Source of the DNA: Conus ventricosus | Lineage: Eukaryota; Mollusca; Gastropoda; Neogastropoda; Conidae | Assembly: GCA_018398815.1 (NCBI GenBank) | Contig: CM031618.1 | Span: 56,334,636-56,398,635, forward strand | Direction: 5' to 3' | Length of the DNA: 64,000 nt | Part shown: positions 1 through 63,480 of the stretch, piece after piece | Position numbering within the stretch: position 1 is the stretch's first letter | Layout of the letters: each line of letters begins with the position of its first letter | Notes under the pieces: generated by a model | The model's input: only the letters and a program-made list of their open reading frames with translations | The model's database searches: none | What the model was told of the DNA's origin: nothing | Program-made: the position numbers and the translations under genes

Positions 1-1374
1 ATCATTTTCTTTTTCTTCCAACACTAGTGTGTACACTACTAATACTCTTTTTCTTCCAACATAGAGTATAAACTACACAAATACATCTGTAAGTAGTTCC
101 AAAGTATCACTATTCATTTGTAATCTCAGTCCATTCTCCTTCGATTCGGACACCGATTCGACTAACTTCCACGTCTTCCACTCGGTTTCTATTTTTCACC
201 GGTCGTTCCGCCATTTTGTTTTCGACCGGCCAAACCGGCGTCACTTACGATCGACCTTCTCGATCTAACACTAAGATCTCTTTACATTTACAACACTTCA
301 GTGTCTCTCCCGAGGTTGGTTGAGCTTTTCTATCCCTCTATCCACCTCTTTGTCTCCCCTTTGCGATCGTGCGTTTCGTGTTTGTTCCCACCACCAGTGC
401 CCAACATGGTGAAGGACACTAACGGCTCGAGACGCCACTCTTCGGCAGTCGCTCTCTACCCCGGAGGGGCGCGTGTCGATTCACGGGACAAACCACTCGC
501 GCACACGATGAGCGTACGGTCGGTGTAGAGGAGGGTTCCGCGCAGGGGACGCGCGACCATCATTCGATTCCCCTCTACCCTACGGCGGATACACGATCGT
601 CGCGATCGAAGTCCAACAGTCAGTCCCAGTCGGATGGGCAAGCGGCAGTCATTGCCGACTGTTTTTGATTTGCTTCTTTCCTAAGCCCAAATCCAAGGGC
701 AAGGCTCCATGAAAGGGACCTGCCCGTTCTAAATCTTCCCGTTCCCGATGGTTCGCCTGTGCGACTTCGACCGCGTAAGGAGGACCTATCCTATCATGCC
801 GCGTCCGGCGATCATCGGCCCAGGGGACCCTTGCCGAGACCGGACGGCACGGGTGACGACTCGCGGCCGGAATCACCGCACGTCACCCGATCTATTGAGA
901 CTCGTGACAGCTAGCACCTCCCCACTAACGTCACCCAGTCTCATCACGCTCTCCCAACCGTGTCGGGTTCAGCCACGACCGGACACGAGGAGCGTCAACA
1001 CTCGGTGGAGGGGCTGTGGCCAGTCTTTGGTGGTACCCCCACTGACCACAACCCCGGGTCAGGTACGCAGGCATCGACTAGCTCGGATCTGCGCCCTCAC
1101 CCCCGACGGTCGAACCACCCGATCGATCGTCTCAATCTCCCCTAGGGGTACAGGACGTTGGGGAGCGGACTTCTTCCGCTCCCCTATTGGGCAACGTCCG
1201 CGGTCCCGTTCCTCGGGGGGAGGATCGACCAGCAGGGCCAGGGGTAACCTTTGTCCTTGAGTCTTACGGTCGACTCAGCCATCCCGTCGTACCCACGGCA
1301 GGGGCTCGGCGACGTAACACCACCGACCCTCTGCACGCAGGGGGCCGGCGCGGACCCCACGGGTGAGGGATGCG
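1..1374 (+). mobile_element. Left part of a second DIRS copy
   Basis: Aligns base by base with 4032-5425; differences are mostly single-base indels. Ends at the gap, so the rest of the copy is unknown. Probably either a separate copy or the same locus assembled twice. Confidence 0.85.
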
Positions 1375-2374
1375 NNNNNNNNNNNNNNNNNNNNNNNNNN
1401 NNNNNNNNNNNNNNNNNNNNNNNNNNNNNNNNNNNNNNNNNNNNNNNNNNNNNNNNNNNNNNNNNNNNNNNNNNNNNNNNNNNNNNNNNNNNNNNNNNNN
1501 NNNNNNNNNNNNNNNNNNNNNNNNNNNNNNNNNNNNNNNNNNNNNNNNNNNNNNNNNNNNNNNNNNNNNNNNNNNNNNNNNNNNNNNNNNNNNNNNNNNN
1601 NNNNNNNNNNNNNNNNNNNNNNNNNNNNNNNNNNNNNNNNNNNNNNNNNNNNNNNNNNNNNNNNNNNNNNNNNNNNNNNNNNNNNNNNNNNNNNNNNNNN
1701 NNNNNNNNNNNNNNNNNNNNNNNNNNNNNNNNNNNNNNNNNNNNNNNNNNNNNNNNNNNNNNNNNNNNNNNNNNNNNNNNNNNNNNNNNNNNNNNNNNNN
1801 NNNNNNNNNNNNNNNNNNNNNNNNNNNNNNNNNNNNNNNNNNNNNNNNNNNNNNNNNNNNNNNNNNNNNNNNNNNNNNNNNNNNNNNNNNNNNNNNNNNN
1901 NNNNNNNNNNNNNNNNNNNNNNNNNNNNNNNNNNNNNNNNNNNNNNNNNNNNNNNNNNNNNNNNNNNNNNNNNNNNNNNNNNNNNNNNNNNNNNNNNNNN
2001 NNNNNNNNNNNNNNNNNNNNNNNNNNNNNNNNNNNNNNNNNNNNNNNNNNNNNNNNNNNNNNNNNNNNNNNNNNNNNNNNNNNNNNNNNNNNNNNNNNNN
2101 NNNNNNNNNNNNNNNNNNNNNNNNNNNNNNNNNNNNNNNNNNNNNNNNNNNNNNNNNNNNNNNNNNNNNNNNNNNNNNNNNNNNNNNNNNNNNNNNNNNN
2201 NNNNNNNNNNNNNNNNNNNNNNNNNNNNNNNNNNNNNNNNNNNNNNNNNNNNNNNNNNNNNNNNNNNNNNNNNNNNNNNNNNNNNNNNNNNNNNNNNNNN
2301 NNNNNNNNNNNNNNNNNNNNNNNNNNNNNNNNNNNNNNNNNNNNNNNNNNNNNNNNNNNNNNNNNNNNNNNNNN
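1375..2374. other. Assembly gap, exactly 1000 N
   Basis: A run of exactly 1000 N, the size used for gaps of unknown length. The open frames that run across it are meaningless. Confidence 0.99.
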
Positions 2375-4031
2375 GTTATTGTAGTTTTATGACTGCAGAC
2401 TTCTTTTGGCTTACATAAACTTGTATTTTTACAGTTACAATAGTCAAAATTAGGGTCAGACTTAAATCTGATATGAAACTGCAAGCTTCATCTTCAAACG
2501 TTCACAATCATGACATAAACAGTCCATTCACGATCACTCACTGCTATTGTTGATATCTATGTTTGCCAGGGCATCCTTTTTCTCCTTCTCCGATTTCAAT
2601 GGCTTGGATACATCGGTGAGATCAGTTTTCCTCCCCAACTTGCTCCTGTAAGATTCGTCACAAGTCAGTTTTCTTTTCTTTCACTCTCACAAGACCGTTA
2701 TCTACCTCATTCTTTCACTTTCACTAGACACGCAGTCATCACCTTATTAAACTTTACCAGCCGTGTCCGCTGAGAGCGGCAGACGGGATTTCTTTCCCTT
2801 GCAGCCGCGTCAGCCAAGCCGGCGGCACGGGCAGACAGTAAATTCTGCCGTGTCCACACTATCGGCGGACAGGAACATAAAAAATTCCTACACTTTACTT
2901 GAAAGGGTCTAGGGGAAATAAGCTCTATAATTCCCCTTTGAGGATATCCTAGCGAGTTGTAGACCCTACTTTTAGTGCTCTATCGTGAACTTGGCTGACC
3001 TCAGCAGCTTTGAAATAAAGGAACTGGCACTGGGATTTCCTGCCAAGCACAGCTGGAATTTCCTGTGCCAGAAAAATGTCGGTCAGGCGACAGGCAGTAC
3101 CAATTTCTCGCTCAATGAAGCGCTTGAAATTATAAAACTGATCTGACAATGAGGGCAGCGATAGATATATAGATAATTTCAACTCAGAAGAGGAAAGTGA
3201 ATTATTTGAAGATGCAGCTGAAAAATAATGGTTCTGATGATAAATCATGAACATCAACTGCAGCAAATGCCACCGCATCACATGGGGACGCATTCAGAAG
3301 ATTCAAACACAAATGCATTTGATCAAAACACGACTAATGCAAACAATCGCAATGTCGCTCGCTTGTTTGCTTCTGGAATAAATGTAACAAAGAAATTTTT
3401 TTTTAACTTGTCAACCATGCTCTTCAACGGGCAGTCGCGTCTACACATTAAAAATAAGTGATTCGAAATCACTATGTTTGATTAGTTGAGTGTTGGTTCT
3501 TTCCATGACACCTAACACAACACTGTCAATTGTCTGGCTACTGTAAAATAAAAATTAAAAAATTTTAAGTTGCGAAATATGCGCGTCAGCAGGGACTGAG
3601 CGCCGTGCGTGAGCGTGCGGGACCAGATATTCGTGCCTTGCGTGCCGCCCACAACTGCATAGTATTAATATGATTGTCAAGTACACATGAATTTTGTTCA
3701 CTTACTTGAAGGGCACTATCACGCAAGACATAGATAATGGTTCACCAACCTGTATCTTACAAAGCAACTTGGGCGATACACATAACTACTTTTGCATTAC
3801 TTTCACGCTAGATCACATTCACTATCCAGACAGCAAATCCCTAGAGACTTGAGATGAATATTTCTAACATGTGAAGAATAAATCAAAAGCCCAGAGTAAT
3901 AGAGAACATTGAACCCCTAACAATTACCTGTGTTAAAATTCGCACATTGTACCGGTACATAAATTTCGCTGCTTTCTCCAGAACTTACTTTGCGCTCAAG
4001 TGATAACCGTTATTTAGTCCATACACAAATA
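2375..4031. other. Sequence between gap and DIRS element
   Basis: AT-rich with a GC-rich patch at 2756-2872. A short minus/plus open region near 3120-3230 has an acidic translation (SEEESELFEDAAE), reminiscent of piggyBac N-termini, but too short to name. No PRRC2 exon seen. Confidence 0.45.
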
Positions 4032-5440
4032 ATCATTTTCTTATTTCTTCCAACACTTGTGTGTACACTACATAAAATACTCTTTTTCTTCCAACACTAG
4101 AGTATAAACTACACAAATACATCTGTAAGTAAGTTCCAAAGTATTCACTATTCATTTGTAATCTCAGTCCCTTCTCCTTCGATTCGGACACCGATTCGAC
4201 TAACTTCCACGTCTTCCACTCGGTTTCTATTTTTCACCGGTCGTTCCGCCATTTTGTTTTCGACCGGCCAAACCGGCGTCACTTACGATCGACCTTCCTC
4301 GATCTAACACTAAGATCTCTTTACATTTACAACACTTCCAGTGTCTCTCCGAGGTTGGTTGGCTTTTCTATCCCTCTATCCACCTCTTTGTCCCCCCTTT
4401 GCGATCGTGCGTTTCGTGTTTGTTCCCCACCACCGTGCCCAACATGGTGAGGACATTTAACGGCTCGAGACGCTCACTCTTCGGCAGTCGCTCTCTACCC
4501 GGGGGCGCGTGTCGATTCCACGGGACAAACCACTCGCGCACACGATGAGCGTACGGTCGGTTGTGGGGAGGGTTCCGCGCGGGGACGCGCGCCCATCATT
4601 CCGATTCCCCCTCTACCCTACGGCGGTTTACAACGATCGTCGCGATCGAAGTCAACAGTCATTTCCCGTCGGATGGGCAAGCGGCAGTCATTCCCGACTG
4701 TTTTTGATTTGCTTCTTTCCCTAACCCCAAATCCAAGGGCAAGGCTCCCATGAAAGGACCTCCCCGTTCTAAATCTTCCCGTTCCCCGACTGGTTCGCCT
4801 GTCGACTTCGCGCGAAAGGAGCCCCTATCCTATCATGCCGCTTTCCGGCGATCATCGGCCCCAGGGGACCCTTGCCGAGACCCGGACCGGCACGGGTGAC
4901 GACTCGCGGCCGGAATCACCGCACGTCACCCGATCTATTGAGACTCGTGACGCTAGCACCTCCCCACTAACGTCCCAGTCTCATCACGCTCTCCCAACCG
5001 TGTCCGGGTTCAGCCACGACCCGGACACGAGGAGCGTCAACACTCCGGTGGAGGGGCTGTGGCCAGTTTTTGGGTTGGTACCCCCCATGACCACAACCCC
5101 GGTCAGGTACGCAGGCATCGACTAGCTGGATCTGCGCCCTCACCCCGACGGTCGAACCACCCCGATCGATCGTCTCAATCTCCCTAGGGGTACAGGACGT
5201 TGGGAGGGACTTCTTCCGCTCCCCTATTGGGCAACGTCCGCGGTCCCGTTCCTCCGGGGGGAGGATCGACCAGCAGGGCCAGGGGTACCTTTCGTCCCTT
5301 GAGTCTTACGCGTCGACCTCACCCATCCCCGTCCGCTACCACACGGCCAGGAGGCTCGGCGCCCGTAACCCCCACCGACCCCTCTGCCACGCAGGGGGCC
5401 GGCGCGGACCCCACCGGGAGATGGGAGGCAGTGCTCTCCC

Positions 5441-7012
5441 TTGGTGCGAAAGGTTACCCGGGTCCCGAGGAGACTCTGCCTCTGGGCCCCCACAGCCCTT
5501 CTTTCTCCCCGGGGACCGGTGGTTCTTTCCCCCGAGAGGAATCAGTGGCTTAGCTCTGCTCTTCCCCTGACTCCATCTTCGGTCTCATGTGGCATCCGGC
5601 TCCCAGAGCTGGATCGACCTGGGCCCCCCTTCCTCTCGGGCGCTGTCGATCGGCGGTCCCTTGTTTTCACGCCGATTATGGAACCACCGGGGAGCCGTCC
5701 TCGTTTTCCCCCTCTTCCTAACGAGGTCACGACTCCCACGACCCCTGCCCTGGCCCTTCCGAAGGTGGACCTGAATTTCCCCCTTCACGAACTACTGACC
5801 CACAACTTGAGGGGGGGTTTGAGGATTTCCTCCCCAGTCTGGGGCCCTTCTCCTTTTTGGAGAGCTGGCGCCCTGGATCTTGTGGTTAGGGAATCCCCTC
5901 CCTCTAACACATCTTTCCCTTTCCCTTTTCACTGGGTCCCCCCCTACCCAGCGATCACGGCCAAGGATAGCCGCCCCCAGACCATCACTCCGTTGTGGGA
6001 CAGATCGGCCTCTCTCGCCAGGGGTGCACATGCCGTTCCCCCCCCGGGGGAAATTGACTTCTTGTCAGCCCCCAACGCGGCCCCAGTAGGAGTATTCCTC
6101 AAGGACTCGCGTCGGGCCCCCATGTCTTTTCTCTCTTCTCTGCCAATCCGGCCACCAGGGAGATTGCATTTCCCGGCTGACCTCAGGCTCACTCCCAACC
6201 GCCCCCCCCCCACATCCACCTCTCTTTCTATAAAAACCCCGATGAGTGGACAAAATCGCCAGGGCTGGCATTCACAAAAACCCGCGGGGCATCCCCTCAT
6301 TGACATGTTCCTACGCGAGCTGAGGAACTCTGGCCAAAAAGGAGGGAGGCATTGTCTCAGCGTCTTAGACCCGGACGACACTGAGGCGGGTCCAGCCTGT
6401 TTGATGCCCCCTTATGCGTTTTCTTGTCAACAAGATAAGCGCACACCTTGGGGCTGCGGCGGACAGCGCACCAGGAGTCACTTTAATGCCTTCTGGCAGT
6501 GAGAGATGCCTGCTATCACAGGCCCATCTTTTCCCCGCGCTCAAGGCGGCCTTACGCTGCATTCCGGGTCAGGAAAGCAGTCGCTTTTCGGCGACTTTCC
6601 GCTGCGGTCATTACCCATCCCGTCGGGAGCGCAAACAGGCCGCTTCTTTTGCGACCCCAACCCTCGTCAGCATCGCCCTTCTAGACCATTCTTTTCGTCG
6701 GGCCCTACCCACACCCCGGGACCCCAGCCCTACCCCAAGCAGCGTCCTCAAGGCCCGCCAAACACCCTACCCCCAAACCAAAAAAACCCCCAAACAGATT
6801 TTCGGTTCGGCCAACAGGCCGGCCCCGGAGGTGACTAGCGGATCCCCTTCCGAGGGGCGGGAAATGTCAGTCTTCCCGACACACCCGGCCCCTCTGCCCC
6901 CCTGGCAGGCAGTCTGTCCGGCATCCCCACAGTGGCGGTGCATGGGTCTCAACCCCTGGGGGTTTATCTGTTCTACAGGAGGGGTTCCGTCTACGAGCTG
7001 CCAACCTGCTCA
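5441..7012 (+). pseudogene. DIRS gag-like region
   Basis: Proline-rich frames from 5441 (353 codons to 6502, then changed frame to 7012) with no catalytic motif. Position before RT and composition suggest the DIRS ORF1. In-frame TGIPTVAVHG-like linker near 6930 leads towards the RT region. Function inferred only from position. Confidence 0.6.
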
Positions 7013-7430
7013 TGCGGCTTACAGTAGCTTTTCAAAATTTTTTCACAGTAGCATTTCCAATTTGACAGTAGCAACTTAATTTTGCGCGCGTTCTAAAAAG
7101 AAATCGGGCCCTTTAAAACCCATTTTTAGGACCACATTTAAAGCTACAGTACTCTTAGTATATCTATAAATTTTTATTATACAGAGAGAAGCAGAGGAAG
7201 AGGGCAAATTGTGAAAAAAACTTACGTGCTACAGTAAAACCGAAAGCGGAAATGCAGCCCGCAGTTCCGACAGAACCGTGGAGACGTTACTTAGCGCTGT
7301 CCAAACAAAACGAAAGTATCTTCAAAATTTTTTTGTTTCCCCGTAGCAATTTATGATCGTAGTAGCGTCGTAGCAAGCATTCTCTTGGCTTAGCAAACTA
7401 CGGCGATCTCGTAGCAGTTGGCAGCTTGCG
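7013..7430. repeat. CAGTAGC-rich insertion inside the DIRS element
   Basis: AT-rich block, unlike the GC-rich DIRS sequence on both sides, rich in CAGTAGC and GTAGC like the subterminal parts of hAT-like H1. Edges show CTGCCAAC and GTTGGCAG. Separates gag-like and RT coding that would otherwise be adjacent. Probably a small H1-related MITE. Confidence 0.6.
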
Positions 7431-7436
7431 TTACCC

Positions 7437-7990
7437 GGGGAAACCGAACGCCCCCCCCCCTTCTGTCCTCCCCCCCTCCTTCCACCGGCGATCACCTCCC
7501 GCCCAGGCGGAGGCCCTTCGCCTGGAAATCGGGAGCTTCCCCGGGAAAAGGGCGCCATCACCGAGGTACCACCCCCCAAACCCCCGGGTTTTACTCTCGC
7601 CTCTTTGTAGTCCCAAAGGCCTTGGGCGGCGGGGGGCCGAGGCCCATCCTGACCTTTCCCCTCTCAACAGATTCCTCAGGCCAACCAGATTCAAGATGGA
7701 GACCCCGGCCCAGATCAGGGACTCCATCCACCATCTGGACTGGGCCACCTCTATAGATCTGAAAGATGCCTACTTTCAGATCCTCATCCACCCGTCCACA
7801 GACGTTTACCTTCGTTTCGTCTGGCGGGGCCGGGTGTTTCAATTCAAGGCCCTCCCCTTCGGTCTCCTGGCTCCCTTCCTCTTCACGAAGGTAGTCAAGG
7901 AGATGGCCGCCCTTGCCAGACAGGAGGACATTCGCCTCCTTGTCTACCTCGACGACTGCCCTTTCTTGGCTCCCACTCGGGCCCCCTAGC
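7437..7990 (+). pseudogene. DIRS reverse transcriptase domain
   Basis: Motifs: FYSRLFVVPKALGGG (one frame), SPLNRFLRPTRFKMETP, SIDLKDAYFQILIHPSTD (catalytic D), FQFKALPFGL and LLVYLDDCPFLAPTR (YLDD). Typical of the DIRS1 branch. The start and end of the domain are in neighbouring frames; two frames overlap at 7580-7680. Confidence 0.92.
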
Positions 7991-8021
7991 CCAACCCCAC
8001 ACCCCCAAAACTTCTTCATCT

Positions 8022-8976
8022 TTGCTCCTTTTGGGGGTTTTCGTCACCAACCCCTCCAAATGCGAGCTCTCGCCCAGTCAGCAATTCACCTTCCTGGGCA
8101 TGAGCTTCGACACCCCCTCCATGGTTGTCCCCCGACCCCGGAGAGGTCTTGCTCGCCTAGGGATCTCATTTCCCACCTTGCCTCTCTCCCCTCACTTCGG
8201 CAAGGACCTTTCCTCCCTCCTGGGGATGATGGAGTCCCTGTCTCCCCTCATTCCCCTAGGCAGAGTTCCAAAGCGACAGCTTCAGAGGGAGTTCCGCCGT
8301 CGTTGGTCCCAGACCAACGACAGCTGGAACCCGACCATTCCCCTAGGGCCTTGGTTCGTTTGGGCCACGGAGGAGTGGCTCAGCCCATCCCCCTGGCCCC
8401 CGGAGTTCCATCTCCCTCCATCCAGGCCCTGGGAATTAACACAGACGCCTCCAAAATCGGGCTGGGGGGGCCCATTTGGAGGCAGTCACACCTCGGGGGT
8501 TTGGGATCCTCTGACTGTCGTCTTCCCCATCAACCTCTTGGAACTGGAGGCGGTCAGGCTCGCCTCCTCCACTTCCAGTCCATAGTCGCCACCGATTTGT
8601 TCTTTTCACGGACAACACTTTGGTAGCTTGTTACATCAACAAGGGGGGGGGGAGCACACTCCATCGGCCTCTCCCCCGTACAGAGGCCCTCCTCCGCTGG
8701 TGTCACACGCAGGGGGTCACCCTTCGCGCGAGACACATAGCAGGGACTCACAACATCTGGCAGACCTCTCAGCCGATCCAAATCTGTCCTCCACACGGAA
8801 AAGGACCCTCAGCAGGCTTTTCCCCTTTTAACCGTGTGGGAACATTGGTTCAGACCCAAAGGTCGACCTGTTTGCCCCACGGTTCAACCATGTCTCCAGT
8901 GTATGGGGTCCCCCGGGCCCGGACCCCCAGGCTTACGCCATCGACGCCCTGTCCCCTTCCTGGTCCGGCCTCATAG
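8022..8976 (+). pseudogene. DIRS RNase H domain and connection
   Basis: In alternating frames: KCELSPSQQFTFLGMSFDT, INTDASKIGLGGPIW (D), LELEAVRLA (E), TLVACYINKGGG (the D-N-T...YINK motif) and RARHIAGTHNI. Classic DIRS/Gypsy-like RNase H order. At least four frame changes. Confidence 0.88.
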
Positions 8977-9136
8977 CTTTACGCCTTCCCTCCCTTCCCG
9001 ATCCTCCACAAAGGGGATCAGGAAGGCGAGACTCGAAGACCCAGGTCATTCTCATTTGCCCCATGGTGGCCCACTCAGTCCTGGTTCCCGGACCTCAAGT
9101 CCCTCAATCACGAACCCCCTCTCCCGTTGAACACCA

Positions 9137-10330
9137 GTGGGACATGATCAGGCAACCCCGTTCGGGCCTCCCTCACGCCAATCCCCAGATTCTTCAAACC
9201 CCCACGCCTGGGTTTTGTGTCAGCCCGACTGCGAGCATCTAAATCCCCCTCTCGAACGGGGCAGGTCCCGGTCCGTCCTCAATATCCTCTCCCTCGCCGG
9301 GGCCTCTCAGGAACTCCCCAGACCCAGCATGTCCTCTCGCAGAGCTAGCACAGGTCCCCTTTTCGATTACAGATGGAGGAAATGGGTCTCATGGGGCAAA
9401 GACAATTCTGTCCCTCACAATCCCCACCAATATCCAGATAGGAAATTTCTGTCCCACCTTAACCCCTCTGCTAGCTCCATCCGGGGCTACAGGTCGGCCC
9501 CTTTGCACGGCCATCCCCCAAATGGCGGGACCTTCTTTGAAATGATTTCCTTCTCAAGAGGATCTTCAGAGGGGCTTCTCTTCGTGAGGCCCAATCCCCT
9601 AGACGTGTTCCCTTTGGGACCTCTTCACTGTTCTTGACGTCCTCAATAGACCCCCCCTTTTAGCCTTTGTCCTCCATTCCTTTCGACCTTCTGTCTCTGA
9701 AGGGCTACCTTCCTCCTCGCCCTCGCTTCCGCCAGAAGGCGAGGCGAGATCCATGCCCTTTGCGGGGACCCCAGAGACATTGCCTTCCACAGGACGGCTC
9801 CGTCTCTCTTAAGTTCCTTCCCGAGTTCCTAGCTAATCTCCGTCTCTCTTAAGTTCCTTCCCGAGTTCCTAGCTAAGAACCAGGAACCCGGGAGTCCCTC
9901 CCCCTTTCCTCGTCTTTCCCCCGTGGCGGGATACACTAGGGGGCGACACCCCTTCGGACATAGCCCTTTGCCCCTCTCGATGTCTAAAACACTACTAGGA
10001 ACGCTCGCGCCCCAGGCGCGTTTCGCAAAGACGTCTTCTTATTTTTCCCTCAACCCCAGTAACACGAAAGACATCTCAGCTTGCCATCTCTAGGTGGCTC
10101 TCCAAGACGGTCAGAAAGGGCCCTTTTCCCCGGCATCCAAGGACCTCCCCCTCTTGTCCCCCGGGCCCATGAGGTCAGAGCGCTGGCCACTTCGGCAGCA
10201 TTCCAGCACTTGTTCCCATGCGCCCCCTCCTGGAGGCAGCCTTCTGGCGTTCGGAGAATCCCTTCATAAAATTTTATTTGGGGACATCCGCATGCCCGGG
10301 CTGATGGTTCTAATGGGATAGCCTTTGTGG
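9137..10330 (+). pseudogene. DIRS tyrosine recombinase
   Basis: N-terminal core-binding part: YRWRKWVSWGKDNSVPHN, SSIRGYRSAPLHG. Catalytic part: QKARRDP/EIHALSG-like helix at about 9730, DGSVSLKFLPEFLA, and RAHEVRALATSAAFQH near 10165 (H-x2-R box). The final Tyr region is near 10260 (HKILFGD/FIKFYL). Broken by frame changes and a 46-bp tandem duplication at 9790-9876. Confidence 0.85.
9784..9876 (+). repeat. 46-bp tandem duplication inside the recombinase ORF
   Basis: CCGTCTCTCTTAAGTTCCTT and the following bases to GAGTTCCTAGCTAA occur twice in a row. The second copy leads on to KNQEPGSPSPF-type coding, so the duplication is a recent event or an assembly artefact. Confidence 0.85.
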
Positions 10331-10389
10331 GGCTAAAAGCATCCCATATCGGGTAACCCCAGGAACACCGAGGCACTCGCCTCCGCCTT

Positions 10390-10764
10390 TTCCCATGAAT
10401 TCTGCTATTGTCTGCATGGTACAGTATTTTGACGCCAAATGGGGGTTTGTATTATAACTCCCCGTTTGGCTAGTATACTTACCATGTCAGACTCTAATGC
10501 CGCCGGCCTTCCTTACTAGCGCCAAGGTTCTGGGTTACCTTGCGCGCAGGGCCCCGTGAATGAGGTACGGGAAGCTGACACTGGCTTCTTCCTACGGCAG
10601 AAGTGGGTTGGGCACCACGTGACTGTCTTATTACTGCATTAGCCACACAAAAACTTTGGCCTGGCAGAGCAGACTAACTGCCGTGAATGCTATTGTCTGC
10701 ATGGTAAGTATACAGCCCAAAAAGGGAGTATAATACAAACTCCCAAAGTCTGAGACAGAAAGAG
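10390..10764. repeat. DIRS right-end inverted sequences
   Basis: Contains ATTGTCTGCATGGTA...GTATACTTACCATGTCAGAC as an imperfect palindrome (10406-10493), and again ATTGTCTGCATGGTAAGTATAC at 10691 followed by AGTATAATACAAACTCCC, which pairs with GGGGGTTTGTATTATAACTCC at 10441. DIRS elements carry inverted terminal repeats and an internal complementary region; this fits but exact ends are not defined. Confidence 0.65.
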
Positions 10765-11614
10765 AGTGGGGGGGGGGGGGGGGAACTGGGAGAAGGAGAT
10801 AACAGAGTGGTCAGACATCGAGACCAAGAAAAGAGACTAAAATCGAGCAATAAAATGATTCATTTTGCAGTCATCTGCAGCAATTATGGCCCAAAATTTT
10901 TACAATGTCAGAAACATTTAAAAATAATGTCACTGCTATGAACTTCACAAAGCACTGGTTAAAAAACAGAATAATACGTTTTCCAATTCTGATACTGGAT
11001 CAATGTGTGATTTTGCACACATTTCATTGCTAAGACCAAATTGGGTGACATTTTATAATCAAGCAAGTATGCTGTGCATGAAAACCCTGCAAACTGCGGA
11101 AGACAGGCACTTCTCCCATTTTTTTGAATCTCCAGTTGCTTGTTTTTTTTCCTTTCTTTCTCAAAGCCTCATGTAACTGAATCTCCACTTCGTACTCAAC
11201 ACTATGGCTGCATCATTTTATGTCTACTGTAACATCTAACTGGCCGTCACTCACCCATCGCTCACTCTACTGACACAACTATCAGATTTGCCAATTGATA
11301 TGAACACAGATTTTCCCCCCACCTTAGTTCTTTTTACATAGCGGAATAGCTAAAAGCAGTGCAACCCAAACAGAATGGATTCCAAACCAAAATCGGAAGG
11401 GTTTACGAGTCCTTCAGTCTCAAAAACCGTATAACCTATGAGCCAGTACCAAAGTTACAAACCATGGCTTCAGAAGAATGCTGCCAGTTTGTCTTGTCAT
11501 GTTGTCCAAAAACACTGGAATGGATTTAAAAAGAAAAAAAGAAGAGAGAGAGAAAGAAAGCAAGTTTTAAAAAACAACGATAAGATCAACAGGTCTGTAT
11601 GTATATATACTCAC
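10765..11614. other. PRRC2 intron 24 (start), unassigned
   Basis: AT-rich sequence between the DIRS element and exon 24. G run at 10771-10783. I searched by eye for the next PRRC2 exon on minus and found none. Confidence 0.6.
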
Positions 11615-62489
<50,875 letters not shown>

Positions 62490-63479
62490 TTTGGCTGAAA
62501 AAGGACATTGAAGGGGATCTGTCTATTTCCCCCTGAACGAACCGCTGATACCTGCACACAAAGAACATGCAAAAAAAAATTATCTTAAAATTGAATATAT
62601 GAATTTCATATTATGTTCCTAACCATAAAAAACAAAACAAGAATACTTAAGCATTCATCACACATTCTCAGGTTGCAAACTAATCCCAAGCAGTAGTTCT
62701 ATAAATAGACAAAAATAACATGTTTCTGTTCTTTATTAGATAAAGCTTCAACTTTTTTTGTACTTGACATGTGTTGGCAACAGTAATGTAGCCGTTCCTC
62801 TTGGAGATTGCAGGAGATAGCAGTTTCAACAACAAAAAAACAAAGAAACACCCATTTTCATTTATACCATTACCAATTAACGGATGCAATCACATTTCCT
62901 CGTTAGTTTTAGGTGCTGGCTAAAGGAAAATGTCTTTTTTATAAGAAAGGCAGTATTTATTATGCAAAGCACTCAAACAAGGAATGTTGAACATTTTTCT
63001 GTCAGGTGGTTAAAAAAAAAAAACTCACCGTTTTTTCTCAGACAACTGTATTTCAAAATTCTGAGAGCAAAGTTCATGTTTCATCATTCCTGTTGATATA
63101 TGTGTCCGTTACCTTTGGCAGGGTAAAGAATTTTGAGTATTGTTAGTTGTGAAAATATTGATTGCAGTGCTACATATTCCCAAATCACTTTATTTGGGGG
63201 GGGGGGGGGGGGGGGGGGGGGGGTGCGGGGGCAAATTCTGCTCGTTTTCCTAACTGCTGCTTGCCCTCCCAAAATAAAGAGATCAATGATACTCGTTACA
63301 CAAATATTTGCGTCTCTCAGGCACATCATTCCCATGCGAGGCATTGAAGTTCTGGCCAGTGCATCACTAAAATGTACCGACATTTACCGTAAGGCAATGA
63401 TTTTCTCCAACTCCGCCGATGCCGGTCCTAAGCCCGTGATGAAAAAGGAGGAAGGTTGTGCGTGGGGCTAGCAACCCCA
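62490..63479. other. Region upstream of the PRRC2 start codon
   Basis: Likely 5' intron or 5' flank of PRRC2. Holds a possible 5' UTR segment at 62490-62557, an AT-rich stretch, and a G homopolymer of about 26 nt at 63197-63222. I see no other gene. No CpG-rich promoter-like segment is evident, suggesting the promoter lies further right. Confidence 0.5.
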
Positions 63480-63480
63480 C

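Larger units (their letters stand above)
4032..10764 (+). mobile_element. DIRS-type retrotransposon (YR element)
   Basis: Order on plus: long non-coding left part (4032-5435, duplicated at 1-1374), gag-like region, reverse transcriptase, RNase H, tyrosine recombinase, and right-end inverted sequences. RT with SIDLKDAYFQILIHPS and YLDD, plus a recombinase with HEVRALATS, identifies DIRS rather than an LTR element. No LTRs seen. Many frame changes relative to intact coding, some of which look like sequencing indels. GC-rich compared with the PRRC2 introns. Confidence 0.88.

Noticed and set aside
1251..2484. Long frames crossing 1375-2374
   Set aside because: They are created by the run of N.
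3228..3461. 77-codon plus-strand frame
   Set aside because: No recognisable domain, low complexity, AT-rich; nothing supports it as a gene.
7322..7579. Minus-strand frames over the DIRS RT
   Set aside because: Shadows of the RT coding region and of the inserted AT-rich block.
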